64,000 nt of DNA, from positions 215,081,948 to 215,145,947 of the forward strand of contig NC_084796.1 of the NCBI RefSeq assembly GCF_963169125.1, given 5' to 3'. How positions within the stretch are numbered: position 1 is the first letter of the stretch; every line of letters begins with the position of its first letter. The position numbers and the translations under genes are program-made. Of this stretch, positions 35,601-47,028 are shown piece by piece. This DNA is from Humulus lupulus. Its lineage: Eukaryota > Streptophyta > Magnoliopsida > Rosales > Cannabaceae. Below the pieces are notes generated by a model. The model did no database searches and was not told where the DNA came from. It worked only from the letters and a program-made list of their open reading frames with translations.

Positions 35601-36912
35601 TCGATTAGTAAATAGAGGACCTAGATGGTTTTATCACATGCCATGTTAATGAGTTAATGGCCATTAATATTATAGTCCTATACGATATATGTTTTTTATT
35701 TATATTCATATGTTTTATAGTATATGTATATGATATAGTCTTATGTTTATGATTTATGGTATATGTTGTTAGTAGATTTTCCTTGCTGGGCATTAGGCTC
35801 ATTCCTTTATTTTTAGCTTGATGCATGAAAATGAATATGGAAGGCGGGAAGGATTCGTGACAGCTTGGCATGTGTGTTGAGGATGAATGGATTGAATGGA
35901 CTGCGTGACGATCGAGGATGATGTTTTTTTAGTCTTTTAAATTATGTTTTGATGTACTTCCGCATGTAGTATTTAAACAATTAAAGTTTATATTTTATGT
36001 TTTATGTTTTATAAACAATGTGATCCCATACCATATCATATTTTATTTTATATTTTTACCTTATTTTGTATTGGTACAATACTTTTGGGTTTTAAATAAA
36101 GTTATGTTATTTCTTATGTATGTATTCAAATTAGTAGCTATGTCATAGTAGTTTTTAATGGTCCGAGGTCTTAGAAATAGTCGGGTCATTACAACCCATG
36201 TGTGGTTATGAACGGGAATGAGGTTCCCAATTATTTAATGCTTGTGCTATGTGTTTGTAAGATTTATGTGACGTACGAGAATGAACAGCCTAAGAAAGTC
36301 GGGGCTGACGGTAAGCGTATTGAACTCAGCTCGGCCTAAGTTAGTCGGGGTCAGCAAAATCAACAGGGGGCTTGGCCTAAGTGTACCAACCCTAAATATT
36401 TGTGAACTTGAGATTATGTGTTTATCATTGGTTGAATTGAATGGATTAAGCTTGATCGAATACCACTATTGATATATTTGTATGTTGTTTCTTTTGGTTT
36501 TCTTGCTGAGAGTTGGCTCACGAGTGCTATATGGTGCAGGCAAAGGTAAAGGGAAGTTGGACCAGCCATGAGTTGGAGAGCTCTGGGGGCGAGGTGTACA
36601 TTGCCAGCTGCTCATCTGCCACGGTCGAGGGAAAGTACAGGGACAGAGCCTTAAAATTTGTATTTTTCCATTAGAGTGGCTTTTGGCTATGTAAAACTTT
36701 TAAGAGTTGTAAATTATCACTTATACCCTGTTTTTGGGATCCCATTTATTAAACATCCATTTTAGTGAAAACTAATCATTTATGTTCAAAATCTTTTAAT
36801 CCTAACCTGATGATTGATTTAGGATCACATTTTTATTCAAATGACTTGATTAGCGAGTCTTGCACTATTTCAAATACATAGTGTAACGGTCTTGGTTATC
36901 CAGGGCATTACA
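32685..36912 (+). repeat. Middle LTR shared by gypsy copies A and B
   Basis: It starts TGTAACGACCC and ends GGGCATTACA. Without the nested solo LTR it is about 2.19 kb, close to the 2130 bp LTR at 55075. It stands after the polypurine tract of copy A and is directly followed at 36913 by gag codons of copy B. No primer site and no gag start are present. A GC-rich block at 33735-33900 repeats tcgcggcc/gcgacc-type words. Confidence 0.9.
34165..36193 (+). mobile_element. Solo LTR, family B copy 2
   Basis: The 2029 bp LTR starts TATAGTGTCCCAA (first G changed to A) and ends CGGGTCATTACA. It is flanked by ACCCC (34160-34164) and ACCCA (36194-36198), one base different. It carries five gatatatc/cgatatatcgc words at about 34586-34745. 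It splits the middle LTR, whose sequence resumes at 36194. Confidence 0.87.
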
Positions 36913-37527
36913 GAACAGGTGGGAGCCGCTTTATGAACGATTCAGGAGACAGCATCCTCCAATCTTTTAGGGAGGACTAGATCCATTGAAGGCTGAACAG
37001 TGGATGAGTATAATCACCTCCATCCTGGAATTTATGAGGGTGGAAAGTAATGACAGGGTGGCTTGTGCCACCTATATGCTTAGAGAGGATGCTCGTATTT
37101 TGTGGGAGGTGGCATCACAAACTCGGGATGTTTCTACTTTGAGATGGGATGGGTTCAGATATTTGTTCAACCAGAATAATTACAACATTTCCATCAGGGC
37201 AAGAAAGGTGAATGAGTTCATGGGATTGGTACAGGGCAGCATGACAGTTACTGAGTATTCCTTGAAGTTTGATAGGCTAGCAATGTTTGCACCGGACCAA
37301 GTGCCTACAAATGCAGCAAGACAGGACAGGTTCGTTCGAGGTCTTAATGCCATGATAGCCCGAGATGTGAGGATCACATCAGTATCTGGGGAGACGATTT
37401 ATGCTCAGGTTATTGAGAAGGCTCTTATTACTGATGAGGCAGAGAATAAGATCTGGAATGAGAACGTTGTGAGACGGGATGTTCGTAAGGCAGCGCCTCC
37501 ATATATAGGGTCTGGTAGGGGTGGAGG
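36913..37527 (+). pseudogene. gag: Gag of gypsy copy B, first part
   Basis: The frame is broken near the start by a TAG at about 36967. It is then open at 36986-37527 with QWMSIITSILEFM, CATYMLREDARILWEVA and RQDRFVRGLNAMIARDVRI. This is the most complete gag core in the window and shows what was deleted from copy A. It is cut at 37527 by the copia LTR; the last codons of that open frame (VGVLCPN) belong to the LTR. The remaining gag lies at 47029 and 49501. Confidence 0.9.
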
Positions 37528-39397
37528 TGTTGGGGTTTTATGCCCTAATTAAAACCCAATTTCTTTTTAATCTCATTTTATTATCAATTAAAGAATACAA
37601 AATCATTTTTTGTCTTGGTCAATCACTTTACTCACATGTTTTATTTTCATGATTATTTGTTTAATATAAACTTCTATTCAATCCCGAGCATATAGCTAAT
37701 CATATTTATAGTGATGTAATCACAGTGGAATATGAATATGAATATATGTTCAAACATAACTTAGTCCTAAGATTAGTTAGTGCAAATGATTTACACTGAC
37801 TTGCCAATCTATGATATGATCTACTTAGACATTATAGTGTTATGTTCTTTCCAGAACATTAGCAAAGTAGATAAAATCGGATGTATTTGTCACATCGGAC
37901 TGGACGGATATTGACAGTTGATTGGATAAGTAAACATACCGTTATTATCTATTCTAGTCATATCATATAGTTTACCATAGGTCAATTCAATCTCAATTCT
38001 GAGTGGTTAGTATTCTAATGGATTGTATTATTTGAGTTCTTTGAATTGTTCGTTACTAGCTTACCCTACGGACTAGCCCATACTTACATCTTGGGAACTC
38101 GGTAGTATAATTGAGTGGGAGTGTTAATCATATATATGAACATCTATAGCTTCTTATGAAGAAGTGAAATGATGGTTTCCTTTTAGTTTGGTTCAAGATG
38201 CTAAATGATAGAGATCTCATTTCAGTAATTAATATTAGTTTACAGAAATATCATTTACAAGGAACTAAGTGTATTAAGGATAAAATACAATGAGGGGTAA
38301 AACGGTATTTTAGCCCATTTCATTGTAGTTCGTCTATAGAGGATTGAGTGACAATTATGGTTGTGAAAATGGATAATTAATAACGTATCTATATTTCTTA
38401 TAAAGCATTCTATGAATTCAAGAGTGCAATTCCGAGTCTTTATTGGAGTCACGGGGAATTATTAAGTTGGTAAATTTATTTGTTAGATTTATGATAACTT
38501 ATTGGTGCTTGATTTCATAGGCCCATGGTCCCCACTGTACCTTGGATAAAATCATCTAGATAGTCTCAATTAATTGATTTAATTATCAATTGGAATTATC
38601 AAAGTTGACCAAGTCAATTTTGGATAGTTTCACAGAGTTATGTAATTTAGAGAAGAAAAGAGAAATTAGGGAAGATTTATTAATTAAGATAAATTAGTAT
38701 CTAAATTAATAAATAAGTTTAAATCAAGGTTCAAATTATAAATAATTAATTTGATAAAGGATTTAAATAATTTTTTAATTAATTAAATCAATTGAAAATA
38801 ATACAGGTCTTGATTTTAAGTCCAATGGGCTTATAATTAAATGGGAAATTTCACAGGCCTAAAGCCTATGATAATTTCGACCTAGGGCTGTTAATTGTCT
38901 ATTATTTTATTAATTTTTTAATTAAATGAATGACTTAATTGAGTCTATAAAATGAGTGCTAAGAGAGAGTTGAAATTAGATTTCTGAAACACAAGTTTCT
39001 GAGAAGATAAGAAGATCTATTAGGTTTTAGATTCTCTCTACAAATATAAGTTCTTTTCTAAGCCTCATTATTCTATTCTCTTCTTCTCTCTGTATCTATC
39101 TCATGTGTTGAGAATTGCCCAATCTATTCTAGGTGATTCTAAGGATACTTTGGAAGGCTTTGAAGAAAATTGAAGAACGGTTCAGTTTCTTGGTAATACT
39201 CTATGACAGAAAGGATACAACAGTTAGAGAAATTGAAGGAATGACTCATTTATTCAGCTGTTTATAATGTAAGTGTTCTTATCATTATTTCTGTTTGATT
39301 TCATTTTTAGAAACATGTTCTAGTTTGTCTCATATTAACTTATTTAATATTAGATCTGCATGAAAATAAACAAGATCCTATATAAGTTTTCCCAACA
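37528..39397 (+). mobile_element. Copia LTR 1 (solo) in copy B gag
   Basis: The 1870 bp LTR runs from TGTTGGGGTTTTATG to TTTTCCCAACA with perfect GGAGG flanks (37523-37527 and 39398-39402). It has no copia interior on either side. LTRs 47635-49500 and 51082-52929 belong to the same family. The short gag piece 39398-39410 separates it from the CACTA element. Confidence 0.93.
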
Positions 39398-40102
39398 GGA
39401 GGCCCAGTGACACTACAAGAAAAAACAGTATTCAAAACACTTAAAAACTGCTAACCGGGAGTATTGATAACACTTCTGAAAATGCTAACATAGCCCCTGC
39501 TATTAAAAGTTCTGTCTTTTCTATAACAGTATTCGAATGTTATGTTCGATGTTATCTTAAACTATTCAATAACACATTTTTAGTTGCTATAATATTCAAA
39601 TAATAACATTTGGTTAGAGTATTTGGTTATAAATTTGAAGTTTAATCTTATACTTTTTGCATAACACTTTTCAACTGTTACATTTGATTATTTTGATAGC
39701 ATTTTTAATTTGTTATATTATATAAATCATAACAATTTATTACGCTTATAATATGTTTCTAAATCATAACATATTAAGGTTTTTTATTGTGATAATGGTA
39801 CTTATAAGTTTTTTTTTAATTAAAAGATTTTCATTATTGTATTTTGATAAAAAAAAATCAAAATTAATCATAAAATATAATTCTCAATAGATTGATAAAC
39901 CATAAGTATTACATTAAACAATAACTAATTCAAACTCTGAATGTGTCTATTTCATGAGATCTTAGTTCTAACTTAAGTTTGAAAGCATAACATAATAAAG
40001 TTTTATAATCTTGAACATTTTTTACTTCAAAAATGAAAAACAAAAAATTACAAGATACACAAAAGTAAACCATGCATGAAACTTTCTCCATCCTTCAATT
40101 CA

Positions 40103-40313
40103 TCATCCTTTGTGCACTTGTCTTTGTTGTGAGTCCATTTGTTGTGCACTTGTCATATACCTATTTCCCTTTTTTGTTTCCATTTCTTCCACAGGTCCAT
40201 GTGTAATCCCCTTTGCAATAAAGTCATTTGTAGTCCACAAAAGGCCTATTGCTGCCAAGCTTATGTTAAGCTCCGTCTTTAGAGCACTGTAAGCTCCAGT
40301 CACATCTACACAC
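40103..40313 (-). pseudogene. Captured exon, tentatively MON2-like
   Basis: After a plausible acceptor (ATATTACAG, ending plus 40314), an open minus-strand frame reads VTGAYSALKTELNISLAAIGLL and then WTTNDFIAKG before losing similarity. The second part resembles, from memory, a helical-repeat stretch of plant MON2-type (ARM-repeat, Golgi-endosome traffic) proteins. I cannot confirm this without a search. It lies in the same orientation as the GLE1-like exons but is unlikely to belong to that gene. Only one exon is visible. Confidence 0.4.
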
Positions 40314-41022
40314 CTGTAATATTCGAGTGTAATAATGGAATCACACCAGCAATTACTTAAAGTGGTAATTCTAGGGCTTTTATAAAAAAAAACAGAACCA
40401 AATTGCCTTGTATTAATTAAAAATGCATGAAAGTTGTAATTCTAGGTTTCTATGTTGGAAGTAATGAAATTATAAGATTTTATCAGTCAATCCAAGTATA
40501 TGTGTCAGTGTGTGCCTATGCATGTGTGTAATAGGTCACTTGATATATTATGTCACTGTACAATACAGTATCTGATAAAACTGGAAGATTAGAACTTATT
40601 AAAGTGGTAGCTATAGTCATCCATGTTGCATTAATGAAATTATTAGCTCTTATTAAATATATCTGTATTATACTTTCAAAAGCATCAATCAAGCAATCAA
40701 AGAATATGTACTATTATCTGATAGAAGTGTCAAACGTAAGCATGAAAAATCATAGACAACCTATGACTTCAATGCATTAATGTGTATAAAAAGGAAGAAT
40801 GAAAAGGCTAATAAAAGCAGACATTACATTTATAGGCTAATAAAAGGCTAAGCAGAAACCTCCTGTCAAGATAAACTAAAGCTTAATATACTTAAACAAT
40901 TAAACTCTATAAGAATGCTGCAAGAAAATCCCAAACAAAAATACTAGTTTCTAGTTACCAAATAGAGATTAACAATTTTCAAATAAATATGAATTACAAT
41001 ATAGAGAGCAAACCTTATTTAC

Positions 41023-42965
41023 ATTCAATCCTAATGCCTTGTTTCCTTCATCCAAGTCTTCCAACTTTTTTAATCTTTCACGCTCCAACTTTAGTGCAGC
41101 TTCTGCAGCTTTAGTAATGTCACCTACCACCAATAGCCCCTTTCACGCATCAGATAACAGAAAAATTCTTGAAAGAGTACAGAGAACATGAATAAACTGA
41201 AAAAAACACAGGGGGATACAGTGGAGTGTCAAAAATGAACTATTGCCAAAACCTAGCTGATCTTTGTGAAAACTAGGGCTAAACTAGATTTTTAGATAAA
41301 AGGGCAAATGATTATATCTATAGATCAGTACAAGGTTGCTATATTTGCCTGGTACCCAAATTACCTACTGATGCTGAATTTATTGGTTTTTCAAATTCAG
41401 ATTCCTTGGTTTTGGCTTTAGTTTGCAATCCTAAAGCTTCCTTCTGAACAACAGCCTGGCTTGACGCTTCATTGGCCTCCCTTTCAGCAGCCTCTTTTGC
41501 TTCTCTTCTCTGAGCTTCCATTGCAGCCCTATTTGCTTCTTCAGCTCTGAGTTTTGCCTGCATCAGAAAATACTTTTATTACTAACAACAGCATAAAACC
41601 AAGATAATATACCAAAGCGCATTAAGATTATATCAGAAGAATATGTGAGAATAATAGAGGACTGTGACAACCATCTTTAGACATCTACCAAAAGAAATGA
41701 ATAATCTGGGAAAAGTCAACAAACCTCAGCTTCTGCTTTGGCTTTTTCTTGGCGGAGTTTTTCTTCCAAGAGAGCTTTCTATTTTCTTTTGGCCCCTTCA
41801 TAAGCCGCATCACTTCTTATTTTCCTTTCTTCTATCTGGGACCTGAGTTCATGGTCCCTTTGGATAGCAGTCAAGCGATTATCAAGTGCTTCGACACTAT
41901 AGATGATGACCCAAAAATTAGAAAACAGAAAGTCCAAATCTGACTTAAACAATAAAAAAGAAGAAGGAGATGAGAAATCATTAAAATTCTAAGGAAAAAA
42001 TATCAAAAGCATGAGCACTTCAATGAGGGGAGGCAAAAAAACAATACAACATTATTAACAAAGGAATTTCAGTCTTACATTTTTCGTTGATATTGGGTAT
42101 CAAGCTTTCTATCATTTTCATACCTTGCTTCTCCATACTTATTAACTCAAAGAAATGCAGAAGAAACCTTTTCATTTTCACTCATCAAATCTGACTCTAT
42201 TGTAAAAATTTTGTTCCTAATCTACTCCTGTTTATTGAGCCAATTAATATTGTCATGCACCAAGTATGGAATTCTACGACCACAATAAGAAGAAAAATTT
42301 GCAGGGAAACCCTGGAGCTCGAGCATGTAGCCAAGGTATGAGATACGCTCTTCAAGAGATATATGCCTTAGTTATTCATAATACTAATTGAATAATTAAA
42401 CATTTTGCAACAAAAATTATGCACAAATTCTACATCAGACGAAACATCATCCACTAGATAGCTACAGACCTTGACCCCAAGCTGATGTTCACTGGTTAGC
42501 TCCATCAAACCTCCTTCCACCAATCCTGTTTCTTCCATCAAGTATGGCTGAATTTCAAGTGCTGACTCATTCTCAGAGTCGTCATCATCACTAAGAGATA
42601 AATCAAGAAAATACAAAGTATTAATAGAAACTAGCGAGATCTCTAACAATCAATGCGATATCACATACCATAGAAATATCATAGAAGTCTATCATGAATA
42701 CACAACAGCTGAATAAAGCTTTTGATGACAGAATAGGGATGCAAAACTTGAATTGATAAATGGAATATAAGTAAAGGAAAACAACCAAGGCCAGTTAAAT
42801 GCATACCTAACATAAAGGTCGTTAAAATTAAACCTATTAGCAGAAAGGGAGCTTCTATCTTGAGCTTCCTCATATGCATTGTCAATGTCATCCACCTCAT
42901 CATCGAGAACACGCATTACAAATGGCCTAGAACTTCTTTCTACGCTCTTCACATTTGAAAGTTGA
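41023..42965 (-). pseudogene. Captured GLE1-like gene fragment (six exons)
   Basis: GLE1 is a nuclear-pore factor for mRNA export. Six exons are visible on the minus strand: 42965-42807, 42590-42470, 42227-42079, 41896-41725, 41557-41365 and 41123-41023. All have GT-AG boundaries, and phases match at every join. Similar segments, from memory of plant GLE1, are RPFVMRVLDDE, RFNFNDLY followed by an acidic run, QPYLMEETGL, NDRKLDTQYQRK, then IQRDHELRSQIEERKIRSDAAY. An Ala/Glu/Arg-rich coiled coil and LKLERERLKKLEDLDE follow. Only the N-terminal and coiled-coil half is present; the C-terminal GLE1 domain is missing. In-frame stops occur in the third exon (about 42222 and 42120) and in the fourth (near 41765), so it is not functional. 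Introns are retained, meaning genomic DNA rather than cDNA was captured. Confidence 0.75.
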
Positions 42966-43710
42966 CTATACAAAATTTACAGCTGAACGCTTAGTTAAAC
43001 AGAAAAGCACATATGCACCAAGCAGTTATCTAAATCACACACGTACATACACGCACCCTTTCCCCACCCGAACCCCACCTAATTAACACACTAGACCAGA
43101 TATCAATTCTATCAATTTCTTGTAGTAAATTAATCAAACAGTTTCAAGGAAAATGAATGAAACAAAGTAAGTTATAGAAAAAATTATGGATTGTCCAATA
43201 CTCGAAAATATAACTTATCTTTCCAAAAAGGTCCTGCCCTAGGAATAAAACAAAAATATTTCAAACTTAATAAAAGACTATTTTTTGTGGTAGTTCTAAA
43301 ACACAGAATGAAAACAGAAAGATAAAAACTTGGGGTCGAGAAACTAAATATAATGATAATGGAAAAATAGTAGCCCTACAGAGCATTCAAATTTAAAAAC
43401 CATCAGGATCAAAGCTCAACAATAATGTTAATCTATATTTATGCACACATAATCTGTCTATAATTTGTTCATTATTCAGCTCAATGATATAAACACCTTA
43501 TAAAACTTCAAAAGAATTTAAAATATATTAGATTAATGTTTTCCATTATTGTAAATGCATTATTCGCCTAGTTTTCCATTATGTACTAGTGCATTCCATT
43601 CATCAACAACAACCATATACTTCACACTAGTTAAAACAGAACATTTCACAAATGACAAATATGGAATCGAATATAGAAATAAGTTGAGACAACTACAGTT
43701 ATATAAATAT

Positions 43711-43740
43711 ATAGAGAGAGAGAGAGAGAAAGAGAAAGAG
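43711..43740. repeat. (GA)n microsatellite
   Basis: tagagagagagagagagaaagagaaagag lies at the edge of the exon-like segment and coincides with its possible donor side. Confidence 0.85.
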
Positions 43741-43741
43741 A

Positions 43742-43899
43742 CCTTTTTTGAACTATGAGGCCTTGAAAGTGAGTATCAAAATATGAAATTCCAGAGCTTA
43801 ACTGGTCAGAATCCATTGATGCTTCTGCTGCTTCAGCAACGCCCAAAAGCTTTAAACACTCATTCCAACACTCAGCACCCTCCATAGAAGCTTAGCTGC
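43742..43899 (-). pseudogene. Exon-like segment of unknown origin
   Basis: On the minus strand an acceptor-like TCTTGCAG precedes an open frame starting MEGAECWNECLKLLG. It ends at a possible donor (AAAAAAG then GTCTCT). Composition looks like coding sequence and it lies upstream of the GLE1-like exons, but I do not recognise the protein. It could be the first exon of the captured gene or a third captured piece. Confidence 0.4.
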
Positions 43900-46730
43900 A
43901 AGACCATAATACCCAACATCATTAACATCTTACATGAACACCCTATTACATTAACTGCGAATTGTCTAAGAATTTGGCCAACTAGAACTAAATAAGTTAA
44001 TCACAAATTTAAATGTTGTATTTATCTTTCTTGAAACTTCATAGAAAAAAGATAAAAATACTATTCAATGCAAAAATATGAACCTAAACTTCAGTTTTTC
44101 CTTAAAACTACTGTATTTGAGACTTAAAACCCATTATCATCTCTATCAAGCCATAAATCCAGATAAACAGAAGAAAAAACCAAATCTGTATTATTTTTCT
44201 TTAAACTCATGAGTTATTTTAATATATAATAATTATTATAAAAAATAATCAAAGATGATGCCTAAGAATAAAAAATCGTCATTACCCTTTTAGATAAGTG
44301 GGGATGTAATCAAAATAAACCATTTTATTCATGGCAACGGTACCCTAGTCGCATTGAAGTCCCCGCTGTTACAACACCATCCCCACAGTCCCACCTCCAT
44401 GCTAACATCTGCAACAACAGAGAAAGAAAGAGAGAGAATGAGATCATGGGTGAGAGGGAAAGAACTAAATCTGGAGACACAAACAGATGTACATCTTGTA
44501 TATATATAATACCTATACATGAAATAAAAACATCAAAATAGAACAACATCGGAGCAGAAAAAGAACTAAGAAAACTTAAGAAAAAATAGGACAGAAATGG
44601 CAAAATAGACAACCAAGGAGGGACAAGTGACTAGCATAACAACCAAATAATAATTGCACCACACTTAATTCATAGTAACTGCTCTTTAAAAGTTCTATGC
44701 ATCTGCCTTTATATAATATGCAATGTCCTAATGGGAATTTATATTTGGAAAGACAACCAAAGAAAAAAAGTTACTTTTTGTAAACAAAAGTAGACCCTAC
44801 AAGCAAACAAAATTAACAGAAAACAGATGAAAATATTGAATACACCATAACAGATGGAAATACTCATCACAAGCTAAAATGACATGGTGAAAACTTATAA
44901 GAAATCAAGCTATAGAATCATGCCTTGTGTAGTCATGATAGCAACAAAAAGGATTATGCCAACAGGTTGCACCTTAAAAAAATGCCAAGCTTGATCACTG
45001 GTTAGAAGAGATACATACCATCGAGCCTACACCTCGCCTTGCCAAGCCCTGCCACCATCAACATCATCATTAGAGAGAATTAAGACAGTCTCTTTGATTG
45101 ATTTCCTAACCTATAAATAAGAGACCAAATATTGAATGAAAGTTAATAGAAGAATTAATAAACAAATCAACAAATAGCTATATATGAAGATAAAACTCCA
45201 AAGTAAATTAGATAAAATATAATCACGTGTGAAGACCTGTTGCCATTTTTTCCTTTCTGTTTTATGTGCATCTGGTTGTTTTTTATGCTCTGTATTCTGA
45301 ATTAGTTTTCTATTTCTATTGTTGCTCTTTCCAACTACTTAGAAAGACCTTAAGGCATTAGTTGATTAATATATACATAAATAAAGAAACCCATGTAAGA
45401 AAGCTCAAATACCTTGAACCTGAATATTAATCAAAGAAACTTCCAACATTGAATGTTGCTTTATGCATTTTAATTTCTCATTAAGACCTCGCTAAAAGCA
45501 TTGAAGCAATCAATACAAAATATTATATTACCACTGTGTCAAAAAGCAATCAGTTGAATATTTATATTAGATGAAATTAGCGCATAAATGATCAACTCTT
45601 AATAATGGACCCATTCTAAAGATACTTTCATCTTTTACCAAAACGTTGATAAGTGCTTATAGTAACTCTTAAAAAAAAACCATATTAATTATCAAAAGCA
45701 TCAGACAAAGAAGCCTAAATAATATAAATATGCATATAGATATAGACATGTTCTGTAAAATTATTACTAGGCATCCACAGAAACGCTCAATCGATTCCTT
45801 CCCTCCTTGTTATTAATATAAATTAAATTTTAAAATAAAGTTGCTAAACACCTACTCTTCTCTCTTAGTTCAAAAACAACTTCAGACTAGAGGAAAAGCT
45901 GGAAGGAATCAAAGAACTCAAGAAAATAAAAGGTCAAGCAAGAAACTAGAATACAATGAAGCCATATATTATATCAACTCAATGGCTAAGAAACAAAATA
46001 AAAAACTCAAAAAAACTGAGTTGAGTACATACCGTGTTGAGTAATTGGAGATAAGCACTTTGGAATTATCAAATGAGAACGAAATGTTTCAATAATTTTA
46101 TAAATTGCGTGCATATGGAAGCGAATTTTCAATTATCAAATGGCCAAATTCTCACAATCTAATTTGGTTGTATCCTGAATTAGACAAGTGCCAATGATCT
46201 CCATTTCATCATTACAAAAAAAGACATAAAGGTAGTGTGCAAAACATAGTATTTCAGGCAAAAAAATAAGTAATAAAATAGAAGAACAAATTTACAAAAC
46301 ATGCAAAATTGAAATCTAATTTCATTTCTTTTCACTTCTGTGATCAAGAACCTAAAATATGCAAATGAAATACAATTGCAAAAATTGATATGCAAATAAT
46401 CATAGTTTAACTTTAAGAGAGTAGAGCTTCAGATCACACTTATAATAAAAGCTTAATAAAATCAGATAATAGAACATGCATAAATCAAATGTAGACAATC
46501 CTAACTTCATACAAAAAAAAAAAAAAATACAGCAAAAAGGACTAAAGGAGAGGTAACTACAAAAAGACCAACACAAGCAATTCTAACCATGGTAGAGACT
46601 AACTACAATCAGTTACAGGAAGAGTCTATATTAACAAACCAAACAGTAATACTAATAGAACTAAAGACACTAACAAATACAAATAGTAAAGTATTGACTA
46701 AGTGTTTCCGGCAAGAGAATACTGAATGCA
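43900..46730. other. CACTA interior without recognised genes
   Basis: AT-rich sequence with only short unsupported frames. I see no transposase or TNP-like domain on either strand. It may be intronic or intergenic host DNA taken up with the exons. Confidence 0.4.
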
Positions 46731-46738
46731 CTGAGAGA

Positions 46739-46866
46739 TTAGGGATTAGGGATTAGGGATTAGGGATTTGAGACTGAATGCAATGAGAGAAAGACTGGTA
46801 GAGATTAGGGATTTGAGAGAGAGAGAGGCACGCTGGTAGAGAGGCACTGAGAGATTAGGGATAAGT
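46739..46866 (+). repeat. TTAGGGA heptamer repeats near the CACTA right end
   Basis: There are four head-to-tail TTAGGGA units at 46739-46766, with two further single units near 46806 and 46856. They are separated by repeated phrases such as gatttgagagag and ggtagagaggcactgagag. Subterminal short repeats are usual in CACTA elements, where transposase binds. The unit differs from the plant telomere TTTAGGG. Confidence 0.85.
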
Positions 46867-46910
46867 TTTTTTTTTTTTTTTTCATTTGTTGTTCTCTTTT
46901 GTCAATTTCA

Positions 46911-46938
46911 GGCGGCAAAAAGTGTTTCATTTGCCGCC
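46911..46938. repeat. Perfect 9-bp hairpin near the CACTA right end
   Basis: GGCGGCAAA (46911-46919) and TTTGCCGCC (46930-46938) are exact reverse complements with a 10-nt loop. They form a GC-rich island in AT-rich DNA about 90 bp from the element end. Confidence 0.85.
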
Positions 46939-47028
46939 TAAATTTTTTTTCCCCGTGTCTCCGTATCAATAGTACTTCTAAAATTATGTTATATTTTAAT
47001 GTAATATTTGAGAAAAATTGTTGTAGTG

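Larger units (their letters stand above)
25190..36912 (+). mobile_element. Gypsy copy A (Tekay-like chromovirus), decayed
   Basis: It contains a truncated 5' LTR (25190-25707), an initiator-Met primer site, gag, protease, RT-RNase H, integrase and a chromodomain-type tail, a polypurine tract, and an LTR starting at 32685. That LTR is shared with copy B. A solo LTR (27548-29812) lies in the protease and another (34165-36193) in the shared LTR. RT of the VKKKDGT...[12 protein letters not shown] type and a C-terminal tail before the LTR fit the Tekay/Del group. Many stops and frame changes show that it is dead. Confidence 0.88.
39411..47028. mobile_element. CACTA transposon carrying plant gene exons
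   Basis: The left end is CACTACAAGAAAAAAC and the right end is TTGTTGTAGTG. It has the 3-bp duplication TGA on both sides (39408-39410 and 47029-47031), and the flanking gag sequence resumes cleanly. No transposase domain was found, so this 7.6 kb element is non-autonomous. It carries minus-strand exon-like sequence resembling GLE1 (41023-42965), a piece perhaps from MON2 (40103-40313) and an unidentified exon-like segment (43742-43899). The perfect match between the two ends covers only about eight bases, and the subterminal regions look unalike. The right end has TTAGGGA repeats and a hairpin. Confidence 0.82.

Noticed and set aside
41664..41943. Plus-strand open frames of 60-64 residues
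   Set aside because: They are shadows opposite a GLE1-like exon, whose strand is set by splice sites and coiled-coil coding.
46739..46766. Interstitial telomere repeat
   Set aside because: The unit is TTAGGGA, whereas the plant telomere is TTTAGGG, and it lies at a CACTA end, so subterminal repeats explain it better.
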